A stretch of DNA of 64,000 nt, from positions 124,001 through 188,000 of the forward strand of contig SKCR01035581.1 in NCBI GenBank assembly GCA_019454045.1. Reading direction: 5' to 3'. Shown here one piece after another: positions 1 to 10,799 of this stretch. A program made the position numbers and the translations under genes. The notes below the pieces were generated by a model. That model was not told the DNA's origin, ran no database searches, and saw only the letters and a program-made list of their open reading frames with translations. Source of the stretch: Zanthoxylum bungeanum (Eukaryota; Streptophyta; Magnoliopsida; Sapindales; Rutaceae). Within the stretch, counting starts at the first letter, position 1. Each line of letters opens with the position of its first letter.

Positions 1-418
1 CATTGTTACCACCATGTTCATACTTCAATAACCTTTATCAAACACTAACAGCCCATCTTCCCACATTTTTTTATATTACCGGAAATCACCCTTAATATAT
101 CACTCCCATTGTCAAATTTTATTCACTCAAATTCACCATTTAACACCATTCACTACATTGCAAGCAACATATTTCCATCTTTAATACTAAAAATCAACAT
201 GTAAGATATTTGAAGAAAGTTTTCTGACATTGAATAAACTATTTTCCTTCTTTAGTTTGCTACCAAGAGCTTGAATTCTTGTCGTTGAGCTATCTTCTTA
301 ATTTATTCTGATAATTTTTTCTCCAAGAATCCTTCTTAATTTTGAAAAGAATTCTTGCCATCTTCTCTTAGTAATACTCTGCCAAAGCAAGAGGAATGTG
401 TTGGGTGGCTTTTAGGAT
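1..418. other. Unassigned AT-rich sequence at window start
   Basis: No supported gene, RNA or repeat end is visible. The stretch borders the protease remnant of the minus-strand Copia-4 and ends about where that homology stops. It may be a further insertion into that element or degraded integrase sequence. Nothing in it decides between these. Confidence 0.4.
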
Positions 419-1528
419 TTATCTTGTGTTACCAGTAGCATCCCCGAGAAGGGGGATGTTACAAACAGTCATGTAAAATAATTTACATCCATTAGGGAGA
501 TCTAGAAAACCTGTTCCTATGGCCTTGACATCTAATGTCTTTGTATTTCCAACTTTAAGTTGGATCTCCCATTTGTTCAGCCTTCTTTTAACCCTCATAG
601 CCTGAATGGAGTTGCAAATATGAGTAAGAGTGTTGTTGTCTAACACCCATCCATTATTTACATCTAAGATTAATGAGATGTCAATAATAGGAAAAAATAC
701 AAAGCGTACATGAGAGTCTCGCCTTTCTTTTCAACTCTAAACAATCTATCTTCTAGAGCCCAGACTTTTTACAGTGTAGACATGCATCACGAGCTATATG
801 TGGTCTTGTAGTTTTGTACTTATTGTAGTCTCTCTTTGATAATTTATTCTTTCCCATTTTGATTATCTTTGACTTTCTAGAAGTCTTTGAAGAGTTTGCT
901 CTACCATGGAGGTACAAAATGGGATTTCCTTTCTTCAAATCATGTTCCGTCGTGCGTAACATGTTATGAAGTTCTTCATAATTGGCTTGCATCGAATGCA
1001 TGTGAAAGTGTAACACAAAGCCAGTGTAAGTACCTGACAAAGAAGATAGAATCAAATTTCGGCCTAGCCGTTAATTGATCATAATTCCATGTCGTTCCAA
1101 ATACGAATCTGGTCTATCATATTCAAAACATGACTGTTGACCACTCCATCCTTGAGCGTAGCACGAAAGAATTCCTTAGACCTCCAATATATTTCAATTC
1201 CTTGATTTGCTTCAAATAACTCCTTGAGTGTTCTCATAATGCTCCAAACATCATGTACCTCTATGTACTGTCTTAGCAAATCTGGAATCATCGATCCTAA
1301 AATATAGGATTTCACCCTTAGGTTAGCATCTTTTTGTTTTTCAAAAGTCTCTCACTCTTCGGGAGTGGAATCCGAATCAATTTCAACAGGCAATGGATTG
1401 ATCGTCACATAGCTCTACATTTCTGACTCCAAGACAAGGCGTATGTTCATTTTTCATTCAAAATAGTTCTTCGCTCATTTCAATTTATTAGAATCCAAAA
1501 GTCACACTAATGGATTTATGGCAGCCAT
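419..1528 (-). pseudogene. Copia-4 gag and protease remnant
   Basis: This is a degenerate Ty1/copia gag to protease segment read on the minus strand. The likely gag start codon is at 1528, and the first residues resemble copia gag N-termini but contain in-frame stops. A capsid-like piece (UBN2/Retrotran_gag type) lies at 1315-1079. A basic nucleocapsid-like stretch at 1055-753 ends in a partial CxxC zinc knuckle. The 646-419 piece matches the region around and after a copia protease active site, but the D-T/S-G motif itself is altered. Frames change between the three pieces and stops are frequent, so no functional protein is made. Integrase, RT and RNase H are not in the window, either deleted or to the left. 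It is only distantly related to Copia-1. Confidence 0.75.
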
Positions 1529-1826
1529 CTACAAAACAACAATTAAAGACTAGTAGAATATCTTCATTTCAATATAAAAACACTAATACGACTACAGATT
1601 TTAAATCTATTAGTGCCCTCCCACTACTTTAAATAATTCTGTAATCTCCCTTAATAGAAAAACTAGAAATTTGACTATCAAAATTTCATAGCGAGAAGTG
1701 GATCCCATGACATTTACTTTAGCCTAGCAATAATAACGGAATTGGCCTTCATAAATTCATTAGGTAGACCTCAAAGGTCAATCACATTCATGTGAATCCT
1801 AAGTTTGGTCTTGAACTGTTTCTTAT

Positions 1827-2023
1827 CCTCACAATAATGACAGTATTAGATTAAGACGAGTTCAAAGTGTATACTTGTCAATGTGCACTAATGAGCTTCG
1901 TAAGTACACCCTCACAATAATGACGGTATTGGGTGACTACGTCAACTCATCACGCTACATCTAATGTTTTACCGTAGCGACCTAAATTCCGACCACTTAT
2001 ACCCTCACAATAATGACGGTATT
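1827..2023. repeat. Three-copy direct repeat in Copia-4 leader
   Basis: The motif CTCACAATAATGACGGTATT (first copy has A for G) occurs at about 1828, 1911 and 2004, spaced roughly 83 and 94 bp. The spacers differ, so only the core is conserved. Confidence 0.8.
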
Positions 2024-3188
2024 GGGCATAAGTAATAAGAACTCATTCATCTCCGTATTAACAAGATGGACCATCCAATAATACTCCAACATTATTAATA
2101 ATATTACTTAAAATAAAATAATCACCTAATCATTGGAGATTTATGACAATCAAGTCATAAACATGCTTGGGTCAAAATAAAAAATTTTAATTTAAAATAA
2201 GCAATGGATATTCAATATGACTTATGCATAATTAAATTAAAATTATAGAGGCATAAATTCAAATACATGTCAAACATGCAACATGTGTTGTGTGGTTAAG
2301 ACATGCTTTCCATTCTATTGGGGCAGTTGTGAAACCCTTAGGGTCGGATTGATATCCCGCGTAATGAAAATGGGTCTAACCTATGGATATCAAGAATGCG
2401 TGTATTTTAAAATTATTCAATGGAATACTATATTTCGTTATAAGTTCGTAGGAAAGAACTGGGCCGAATCGGAGTCCGGAAACTCCGAAATGGAGAAAAT
2501 AAAGTTTCAGCACTCATTGGCAACAACTCTCGGCATGACGCGACACGCAGGCTTCGGGTCACAATCCCCTATCTGTGAGTGTTCGGCATCGTGACTCACA
2601 AAAGTGAGCGTCGCGACCCCCGAAGTTCTGGGAGGTGAGTGTCGTGACGTTGGAGTTTGGAGTCACGATGATGCCTCGTTAAAACATTGGCAGTGAGCAA
2701 ATTTTCCTTGAATCCAATCCAAAACACTTCCAATTTTCTCCAAACACTTCAATACACCTAAAATCCAATTTTAACATCAAAACCAACAACAACACATGTA
2801 ATACAACAAACATACAAGTATTCTAAATACATATATACATTTCTTTGAATCAAAACATAAACCAAAATAGAATCCCACAATAAAGTGACTTGTGAACAAT
2901 TATAGGTCACTCAAATGTGTTCAAGTGATTCTAGAATGGTAGCCATAGCTCCAAGCTATCATCTAGAGTTCAAAACTCTGATTTTATATTTCATGTCTAA
3001 CATGAACATTTTGACCCAATCACAAGCATATCGTGTTTATGCTTCCAAAGCATCCATACATAATTCATTAGCATAATTTCAACATCAAGCTATGTTATTA
3101 TGTATCCAATATATAATAGACCACTATATGTTTTATTAATGAACAACTCACTAATGAAAAACATAGCTTTAGAGAAGATCAAACCTAC

Positions 3189-3292
3189 CTAGCAAACTTG
3201 ATTCTAAGATCCAATCTTCTTCTCCTTATTGAAATGTTATAGCGAACTTCCAAAGCTAGCAAACTTGACATAAAGATCCAATCTTCTTCTCA
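3189..3292. repeat. Tandem duplication, period about 67 bp
   Basis: CTAGCAAACTTG followed shortly by AAGATCCAATCTTCTTCT occurs at 3189 and again at 3256. It lies in the presumed Copia-4 LTR, just left of (downstream on the minus strand from) the TATA-like motif. Confidence 0.75.
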
Positions 3293-4206
3293 TTGTTGTT
3301 GTAGAGAACTTCCAAATCTTCTCCCACAAAAACATTACTTAGGCTAATATTTCTTTCTTTTGCTTAATACTTGTTTTAGCTTACTTTACCTTGATTAAAA
3401 ACTTACTCAAGCTTGCTTTTATAGCAAAACTTATGCAATTTTTAATTAATAATAGTTCTAATAAACTTTTATGAGGGCTTAATTCAATTTGTACAAATAT
3501 GTATAATTAGGTGTGACTAATCACCTTTGTCTACCACTTTGATTTAATCCAACTAAATAAAGAAAAATTTAATTGATGGATTAATTGAATGTCTACCACT
3601 TTGATTTAATCCAATTAAATCAAGCCAAAAATACCTATTATTACATATTTATAATTACTAAAATATTCTCCAATGGTAGAGATATTTATGAAATTATAAC
3701 AAAGCCCTTGTGTGATTTTGGATTAACCCAATTGATCCAATTGGGTCAAAGTAAATAATTAATATTATCTAATAATACTTAATTATTTTAGTTTATAATT
3801 ATAATATCAAATATTATTTATTATAAAAAATTATCGGCTACCCAAGTGCTCAACCAGTACACTTTATATTATAGGACTATCTAAGTCCAGACACGTTCGT
3901 CATATAAGCCAAGCTTATATGTACGTAATTTGGTCACCTCCAAATTCGTGAAGAACACGAACGACCTTTCAGAACTATACAAATCAAGGTCATCACATAT
4001 GTTTAATAATCCCTCCGTCGTAGGCTATCCGAGTTGTGTTTAGGAAACATAGATTACACCGTCAAGATTCCGAGGTGCACATCTCATGTGGACATATCCA
4101 TGAATCTTTACAACTAATCAAAACACAATTTTTGATATATGCAATCCACCATATGTGATCGGCTTTGGCTAAAGTCTTAAGAATCATGACTTACTCACAT
4201 AGATAC

Positions 4207-4901
4207 TGACATGATCCAAGCCACACATGGAGCTTCAAAAGACATGGCCAGCAACATAATAGAACCATTGCAAGTACTAGAAGGGCAATCATAAGACAGA
4301 AGGCCAAAAGAATCAGAGAAGCAATGGCGGTATTAGTTCAGAGTTTTATGGCCGACTGCAACAGAAAAATCAGAGCCACACTAGAGACGCATATGGGCTT
4401 CAATGGAGAAGGCCCTAAGCTACTTAACTTGGCCTAAATCAGTTCTGACTGAAGCTTCCCAAGCCTTTGAAAACTTGAAGATTTTGGCCTTTTTTGTAAT
4501 TTCGCCCTTTATGGGAATTTTTATCTTTACGCCTTTAGGGTTTCTCTTTGTAACCTATTTAAGCTTTCTTTTCTTATCCCTTAACATTATTTAACGAATT
4601 TTGAAAGAAAAACACTCAAGCTTTAAGCTTTTGGCCATGTCTGAATTTCTTGTGAGTGAGGGATTCCCTTTTTTTAAGTTTAAATCGACTTATCTAAGTT
4701 TAGCAAGCTTAGTGGCGTCTCCATTGCTAGCATAACACACTGATTACATGTTTTGAGTTATCATTGGCAATGTTTCATGATGATTTAGGGCTGATCTTAG
4801 ATGGGTTTTGTTCTTACAAAATCATTGATTAAGATTCTTGGGGCTTAAGAAAGAATACTTGGGGATTGCTTGATTTTCGAATCCAATTGAGTTTCTTGTC
4901 A
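4207..4901 (+). mobile_element. Gypsy-1 5' LTR
   Basis: About 695 bp that ends directly before a tRNA-iMet-type primer binding site. The termini form a short inverted repeat, TGACA at 4207 and TGTCA ending at 4901, which is why I chose this start; 4211 (TGATCC) is the alternative. A TATA-like TATTTAA at 4555-4561 and T-rich sequence after it fit a promoter and R region. The 3' LTR is absent because Gypsy-1 is truncated at 35527. Confidence 0.65.
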
Positions 4902-4903
4902 TT

Positions 4904-4918
4904 TGGTATCATGAGCTC
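4904..4918 (+). promoter_or_regulatory. Primer binding site, tRNA-iMet type, Gypsy-1
   Basis: TGGTATCATGAGCTC lies two bases after the LTR end. It matches the classical plant initiator-methionine PBS (TGGTATCAGAGC) with one extra T. Confidence 0.75.
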
Positions 4919-5982
4919 AGGGTTCCAAGGTTTGATTTTTCCTATCCATATTCATTGTTTGATTCGGTTTTAATTATTGTTTCTTTGTTGTTCTTATTTT
5001 AGTTATTATTGGATCTTGTTTTTGTTTTCGTTTTGTTATTTCTGGGTTAATATTTTGTTCTAATTTTTTTTTTGTCAAATCTGGGTTTCTTTTCCCTTTT
5101 CATATATCAGTTCGTCATTGTTATCAATTACTAGATCTGGATTTTTATTGTGTTCGTCATATCAGTTCATTTTTAACATTTTGTTTTTTATCCTATGTTG
5201 AAGAAATAATAATGTGTTTAAGCAGCTGTGTGATTTATTTCTAAAACCCTAGTGAATCATTTAAAAAAAAAGAAAAAAAAAAAGAGAAGAAAAAGAAAAT
5301 AAGCTAGGTCAGATTCATTTTGAGAAAGAACATCAACACCAGACACTTAAAGAATTAGACTTTGAATTCCATTTCATATCAGACTTGAACATCAGCGAGT
5401 CAATACTTAGCATTTTATTTTCGGACTTGAGTGAAAAGTGATCACTTGAGCAAAAAAAAAAGAGTAAAAAAGTTCAAAAATTTGGTTTAATCTAGTTGGG
5501 TCCATATTATTATTTGGGTGTCTGTGGATGGTAATCAATCAAAATTTCTATTGAGGTACCAAAATTTCTCCCGAAATTGCAAACAACCGTGAATTTGCAT
5601 GCTTATTTACTCACCGTGCTAATTTGTTCTTTCAATACTCTGAATACTCTAGCTTAAGTCTCTTTGATTGAGTCTTTGTCATTACTATTCTTATTCGTAT
5701 TTTCCACCTGCCCGATATACATTATTGGTTTTTTGTGTTTCATGCTGGCTTGAGGACTACACCTTATTGTGTATTCTTGGATTCAGTTTGATTCGCATTT
5801 GAATTGAGGAGGAACTCAAGATTGGTGAAAGGTAGTGAATGTGAGCACAATATCGGGTAAAAACCAATAGAGTGCAAACAGGAGTGGAGTGATATCATTC
5901 GAGTGTAAACACGTGAAATTGTGAGGATTTACATATTTGTTTTACATTCTTGTTATTTCTAATCTATTTCTTCAGTGTTGAG
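4919..5982 (+). other. Gypsy-1 untranslated leader
   Basis: Non-coding leader between the PBS and gag. It contains T-rich stretches and a purine tract at about 5262-5300 (A-rich with G). No ORF or RNA gene is supported. Confidence 0.6.
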
Positions 5983-6081
5983 ATGAAAGGTCCAAGTCTA
6001 ACCATTGATGATAAGCTCAAGGCTTTGGATAGAAAGTTTACAGATATGATGGAGAACATGAAAATTGCCTTGGAGAGGTTG
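5983..6081 (+). pseudogene. Gypsy-1 gag, N-terminal piece
   Basis: The ATG at 5983 opens a frame of 33 codons that runs straight into the short LTR at 6082. The same frame resumes at 6844 once the insert and one copy of its 5-bp target duplication (GGTTG) are removed. The residues are a charged, helical N-terminus typical of plant Ty3/gypsy gag proteins upstream of the Retrotrans_gag domain. Confidence 0.7.
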
Positions 6082-6838
6082 TGTTGTATTTCATATGCTT
6101 AATCTTTCATTGGGACTAGTCTCTTTGAATCGGGCAATCCTGACCTAGTCATATTGTCCCGACGGTTGCAACCTATTTATAGAGTACAAGTTCTGTATCT
6201 TGCGCGATCATCAACTCTATATGTCTGAAGTGACACTTCCATCTTGACATCACACCCAGTACACTACGATTCTTGATAAACCCAGAAGAGGTGAACACAG
6301 AACCAGTTTAGGTCCCCCAACCACCAAAACCAAAGTTTACCGATTGTCGCAAGTACTAGCGATGCAAGTCTCAGGTTAAGATCATATACACCTACCCTGA
6401 TGCGGCCTCCCAAAGACACGCAGACATACTACCAATGGGATTCCGCGGGGTCTATCCAGAGCGAAGCTGTTTTCCGTACCATCGGTAAAACACAACCTCC
6501 TATCGCACTTGCATAAGTATCCAATACTTAAATATATGAGAACTATGCCGCTGTGCCCTCACAACGTGCACAAGCGCAATACTAGTCTATTCCGCATTAT
6601 CGATGTCCGATCTCGATAATACTCCGACTAGGGATATTTAATGATTAAACCTTTATGGATTGATACTGTCTCATATCATCTCAATCCGGTATTAATCATA
6701 TGGACTTTCGCCATTTATATATCAAAGTAAATAATATTACAAAACGGAAAAAGGCAATTTCATTATCACATAGTTAATTTTGTACAATAATACAATATCA
6801 TTTACAAACAGTGACGCTATGGGACATAATGTCTAACA
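6082..6838 (-). mobile_element. Short copia LTR with TSD GGTTG (solo)
   Basis: A 757-bp minus-strand LTR flanked by perfect 5-bp duplications, GGTTG at 6077-6081 and 6839-6843. On the minus strand it starts TGTTAGACATTATG and ends ATACAACA. Its first 700 bp or so match the start of the solo LTR at 33118-35085 and of Copia-1. It then jumps to an unrelated end of about 40 bp, so roughly 1.2 kb, including the hairpin ladder, is missing. Either an internal deletion occurred or a short-LTR variant inserted. It interrupts Gypsy-1 gag. Confidence 0.85.
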
Positions 6839-6843
6839 GGTTG

Positions 6844-8205
6844 TCCAAGAGTGTAGAGAGTATTCAAACAGACAGTGGTCTCAGAGCACCACCGCCCTAA
6901 CATATACCACTATCTCAGAATGTACCACCACCTCAGAATGTGCCACCTCAGCATGTACCACCACAGTATATACCACCAGATGAAGAAGAAGCTAAAAAAG
7001 AGTTGATGATTCTGATGATCTTGATGATGTGGAGGAGAGATTTCAGCTAGGGCATGATAGGAGGCCTAATAGAAGGTTTGATAGGAGACATGATAGAAGG
7101 GATATGCAGTTTGATGGTAGAGGTGCTTTTGATGACAGACGAGAGGATTATGATCGGAGGGGTTATGATAGATAAGGTGATGTAGATGGTGTTCTAGGTA
7201 GAATCAAGATCAAGATACCAACCTTTCAAGGTAAGAATGATCCTGAGGCTTACTTAGAGTGGGAAAAGAAAACAGAGCTGATTTTCAACTGTCATCACTA
7301 TTCAGATGAGAATAGGATCAATCTGGTAGCGATTGAGTTTACTGATTATGCTATGATTTGGTGGGATCAAATTATTTCTACTAGGAGGAGAAACTATGAG
7401 AGACCAGTTCAGACATGGGAAAAACTTCGAGGTCTCATGAGAAAGAGGTTTACACCCAGCAATTACTAAAGGGAGTTGTATCAGAAACTACATCATCTGT
7501 ATCAAGGGACCAAGAGTGTTGAGGATTATTACATGGAGAAGGAAGTTGCCATGACCAGGGAAAATGTAGTTGAGGATGCAGAGGCTGCTATGACACGCTT
7601 TCTAGGGGCTTAAATAGAGAGATTGCCAACATGGTGGAGTTACATTATTTTGTTGATTTGGAGGATATGCTTCACATGGCTATCAAGGTAGAGAGGCAAC
7701 TCAAGAAAAATTCCACATCCAGATTTGGTACTCAGGCTACTTATACATGGAATGAGAAATGGGTTCTGAATGAGAAGTAGGATGGAGGCTTTGACAAGCC
7801 TATAGGCGAGTTTAGTGGAGGCTTTAATAAGCCTAGGGCCGAACCTAGTGCCAAGGGTAAAGAGGCTGTACAACAGAGCAAGACTATACCAAAACCTGAG
7901 GGTACAACTAGCAGAACTAAGGATGTCAAGTGTTTGAAATATTTGGCCATGAGACACTATACTTCACAATGTCTTAATAGGCATACCTTAGTGATTGATA
8001 AGAATAGCATAGAGGTGTACTCTACTGATAGTGAGGTTGAGGATAAGATGCCAGAGCTGGAGGATACTAATGACCACGAGGGAGTTGTATACCCATTGGA
8101 TAATCTATCTCTAGTTGTTAGGCATGCATCAAATGCACATGTTGTAAAGGATGAGAGTGAGCAGCAGAGGGAAAACATATTCCACACTAGATGCCGGTGA
8201 ATGGC
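6844..8205 (+). pseudogene. Gypsy-1 gag (Retrotrans_gag and zinc knuckle)
   Basis: Gag continues after the short LTR with a proline-rich stretch (about 6890-6980), then an Arg/Asp-rich segment. A capsid domain at about 7195-7720 has the usual plant gypsy features: a tryptophan-containing helix, the W-W-D motif and a DYY motif. A CCHC zinc knuckle at about 7930-7975 has lost its second cysteine (C-x2-Y-x4-H-x4-C). In-frame stops (for example near 7171 and 7467) and frame changes show it is dead. The strongest resemblance is to chromovirus-type gypsy gag, but the integrase end needed to test for a chromodomain is not present. Confidence 0.8.
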
Positions 8206-8760
8206 AAGGGGTGTAGTATGATCATAGATGAGGGTAGTTATATACTAATGTTGCTAGCATAGCTTTATTGAGCGGTTGGTGTTGAGTTGCTTGAAGCAAC
8301 CCAAGCCTTACAAGTTTCAGTGGATAAATGATTTTGGTTAAATAAAGGTGACAAAACATGTATTATTGAGCTTTACCATTGGGCCATACACATATGATGT
8401 TCTATGTGATGTGATACCGATGCATGCAGCACACATTCTTTTGGGCAGGCCATGGCAGTTTGATAATAAGGTTGTTCATGATTGGTTCAAGAACAAGTAC
8501 TCTTTTCAGCATAAGGGAAAACCCATTACATTATACCCACTTACACCTGCACAAGTCCATGAAGATCATGTTAAGTTGCAACTTGAGTGTGATAAAGAGA
8601 GAGTGAGGGAAAATACTACCTTGGGTAAAACTAGTGAGAGTGGTGAGCTAAATGGGATAAATGCCGAAACTAATGAGGAAAATAAGGCCAAGGCCGAGAG
8701 AGTTCCTAAGGGGAGTGTGAGTGAACGTGAGGGGGAAACAAAAGGGAGAGTAAAAAAATA
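8206..8760 (+). pseudogene. Gypsy-1 protease remnant
   Basis: This is a retropepsin-like region downstream of gag. The active-site loop at about 8222-8245 reads I-I-D-E-G-S where the family normally has I-I-D-G-G-S. Stops and a frame change follow at about 8260-8345. The C-terminal half is an open frame at 8348-8761 with the family motif H-I-L-L-G-R-P-W-Q-F. It ends in a low-complexity charged tail (Glu/Lys rich) that links protease to RT in this lineage. Confidence 0.75.
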
Positions 8761-8875
8761 GTTTCTACATGGGTGATGGTGAAGCGAGGAAAACGTTTAA
8801 GGCTAACAAGCTTATGCTATTGTCAGACTACAAGGAGCCACATGTTTATTTTACTAACACCGACCTTTTGCCTCC

Positions 8876-9235
8876 TATGCCTATTTCATCTCTTTTATAG
8901 GAATTAGTGATGTGCAGATAGAGGACATTCCTAATGGGCTTCCACCCATTAGAGGTATTGAACACCAAATAGATTTCATATCTGGCGCAATTATTCTCAA
9001 TAGATCAGCCTACCGGAGCAACCCTGAGGAAACGAAGGAACTTTGGAGGCAAGTGCGAGAGTTGATGGAGAAAGGGTATGTTAGAGAAAGTATGATTCCT
9101 TATGCGGTACCAGTTCTTCTAGTTCCTAAGAAAGATGGGACGTGGCGTATGTGCGTTGATTGTCGAGCTATCAACAATATTATGGTAAAGTATCGTCACC
9201 TTATTCTTAGACTAGATGACATGTTGGATGAATTG
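8876..9235 (+). pseudogene. Gypsy-1 reverse transcriptase, N-terminal part
   Basis: The open frame at 8912-9247 holds the start of a Ty3/gypsy RT: the D-I-P-N-G-L-P-P entry segment, the Y-R-x-N-P-E-E-T region, and the fingers motif V-P-K-K-D-G-T-W-R-M-C-V-D with the R-A-I-N-N box. Homology stops after the M-L-D-E-L codons at 9235, where a foreign patchwork begins. RT resumes at 11431 with the residues expected next. The fragment alone cannot work. Confidence 0.85.
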
Positions 9236-9415
9236 ATTGTCCTATAAGTTGATGATGTATTGCTTCTTAGCAATGACATTCCCATAATATAATCAGTGAA
9301 AGCTTGGCTTTCATTGAAATTCTCCATGGAATACCTGGGAGAGGCAAGCTTTATTCTAGGAATAAAGATCTACTGGGATAGATCTAAAAACTACTGACAA
9401 CCCTCCCAGAGCTCA
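9236..9415 (+). pseudogene. Copia RT fragment in patchwork insert
   Basis: Closely matches Copia-1 RT at about 47075-47260, including the V-D-D part of the catalytic YxDD box, the I-P motif and the L-G-I-K-I-Y segment. It has in-frame stops, starts in mid-domain, and has no LTR end at the junction with Gypsy-1. Confidence 0.85.
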
Positions 9416-9419
9416 TTAT

Positions 9420-10340
9420 GTAATTTATTTGGTGTTTAGTAATGATTAATTTTATGAAATATTTATAATTTTTTGTTTTGGTTATTATTCCTTTTTATTT
9501 TCTTATATTCTTACATGATGATTATATCTTATGAAATTTTTTTTATTAGTGTAGTTATGATTAGGGATGGCAAAATCCGGATCAGATCCGGATCCATAAT
9601 CATTTTCATTGTCCCGGGTCCGGGTCTGGGTCCGAACCCAGGTAAATATACACGGGTCCGGATCCAGATACTTTCTTTTTTTAATTTTAATTGTATTATT
9701 TTATATTTATATTTATATTTTGTCAATTTATTAGTTTGATTAAAATTATTTTATATATGTATGATTATGTGACAAAGAAAAAATGTCACCTACCAAACTA
9801 AATGAGAATAAATTGAAATATTTAATCCGGAAAATAATGTAAATATATTAATCCGGAATATTGTAAACTAATAATTTCAAATAATCCGTGTAAAAATGTC
9901 ATTTCACTTAGAAACTAATAATGTAAATTAACAAAGAAGTATTCTAATGCTAGCAAGCTTCACCCCAAGGTTCAATCTTGATTTTGTGTTGGGTTTTGGG
10001 CGATGGGCGCACCAGAAGCGCAGTTCGGGACAAATCGTAATTTTAAAACCTTTTCAAATTACAGAATAAATTATTCAATATCTAATATGAATAATTTATT
10101 CATATTTCACCTAAACCTATTTATTCGATATCAAATAAGAACATAAATATGGTTGAAACGTCGCAAAAGTTTTACGAAAAATGTTTTTCGGTGAAATGGA
10201 GTAAGATACAAAAACACTCTGTTGCAGTGATTAGCGGAAAATATATCAATATTTACCGCCCCTTTTACTTATATTTTGTATCGTTTCTCGAGTTTTATGA
10301 ATATTTGATATGTTTTTATTTATTTTACTGATCAGCATAA
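9420..10340. other. AT-rich patch with hAT-like terminal motif
   Basis: Mostly AT-rich, with no supported gene. At 9563-9670 there is TAGGGATGGCAAAATCCGG followed by repeated GGGTCCGG motifs, resembling the ends of many plant hAT transposons (TAGGGATGGCAA). No matching opposite terminus or 8-bp target duplication was found, so at most one end is present. The ORFs at 9473-9739 and 10149-10331 have no recognisable domain. Confidence 0.35.
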
Positions 10341-10350
10341 CATTTTAATA

Positions 10351-10637
10351 GGTAAGGCTTATCCCAGACATAACGCCTGACTTTTTTGAAGAATTTCTTA
10401 TGTTGCTGATGTGTCCATTACAACGGCCATTTTCCCGATACTATGTAGTTTACATAATCAGCATACAATGGTACTTCCTGCTGCTTGATGGTAAATAACT
10501 ATTCATCTGGGAAATTTTCTTTGATTGTCATCTCATTTCGAGCTATTTCTCCACTCTTGAGCCTCAGTAAGTGATCTGCCACTTGATTTTCTGTCCATTT
10601 CCTATCTCGGATCTCCACGTCAAATTCTTGCAACATA
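10351..10637 (-). pseudogene. Athila-like gypsy RNase H to integrase fragment
   Basis: On the minus strand this reads as the RNase H end of an Athila-type Ty3/gypsy pol (L-Q-E-F-D-V-E-I-R-D followed by A-D-H-L-x-R-L). It continues into the spacer before the integrase zinc finger (A-D-Y-V-N-Y-I-V-S-G, then K-F-F-K-K-V-R-R-Y). Two in-frame stops are present. It is a fragment without LTRs, in opposite orientation to Gypsy-1. Confidence 0.75.
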
Positions 10638-10659
10638 GGGAAAACAAATTATAATACTT

Positions 10660-10790
10660 ATACAACTCATAAGAGAAAAATTTAATTGTTGCTCACCATG
10701 TAGTTTTCCTAAAGGAATATCTATATGCAGTGGTAAGTGAGAGGAAAGTAAAAGTCGATGAAAATCAGAGTAATGCTATTCCAGGGGCAT
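10660..10790 (+). pseudogene. Copia pol fragment (integrase to RT linker)
   Basis: Matches the degenerate Copia-3 sequence near 29570-29680 and Copia-1 near 46225-46335, the linker between integrase and RT. It lies downstream of the 9236 copia RT fragment although it belongs upstream in copia pol, so the two did not arrive as one colinear piece. Confidence 0.7.
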
Positions 10791-10799
10791 GACCCCGAT

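Larger units (their letters stand above)
1529..4206 (-). mobile_element. Copia-4 leader and probable 5' LTR
   Basis: Non-coding sequence upstream (minus strand) of the Copia-4 gag start. A TATA-like CTATAAAAG lies on the minus strand at 3416-3424, as expected inside an LTR. The leader part holds a three-copy direct repeat (1827-2023). A more GC-rich patch at 2510-2690 has repeated GTGAG(C/T)GTCG(C/T)GAC motifs. I could not fix the LTR boundary or find a clear primer binding site. The plus-strand ORF at 2283-2594 has no recognisable domain and looks accidental. The right edge abuts the Gypsy-1 LTR. Confidence 0.5.

Noticed and set aside
2283..2594. 103-codon plus-strand ORF as a host gene
   Set aside because: No domain, no exon-like neighbours, antisense to the presumed Copia-4 LTR.
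9563..9670. Complete hAT transposon
   Set aside because: Only one terminus-like motif, with no second inverted terminus, 8-bp duplication or transposase.
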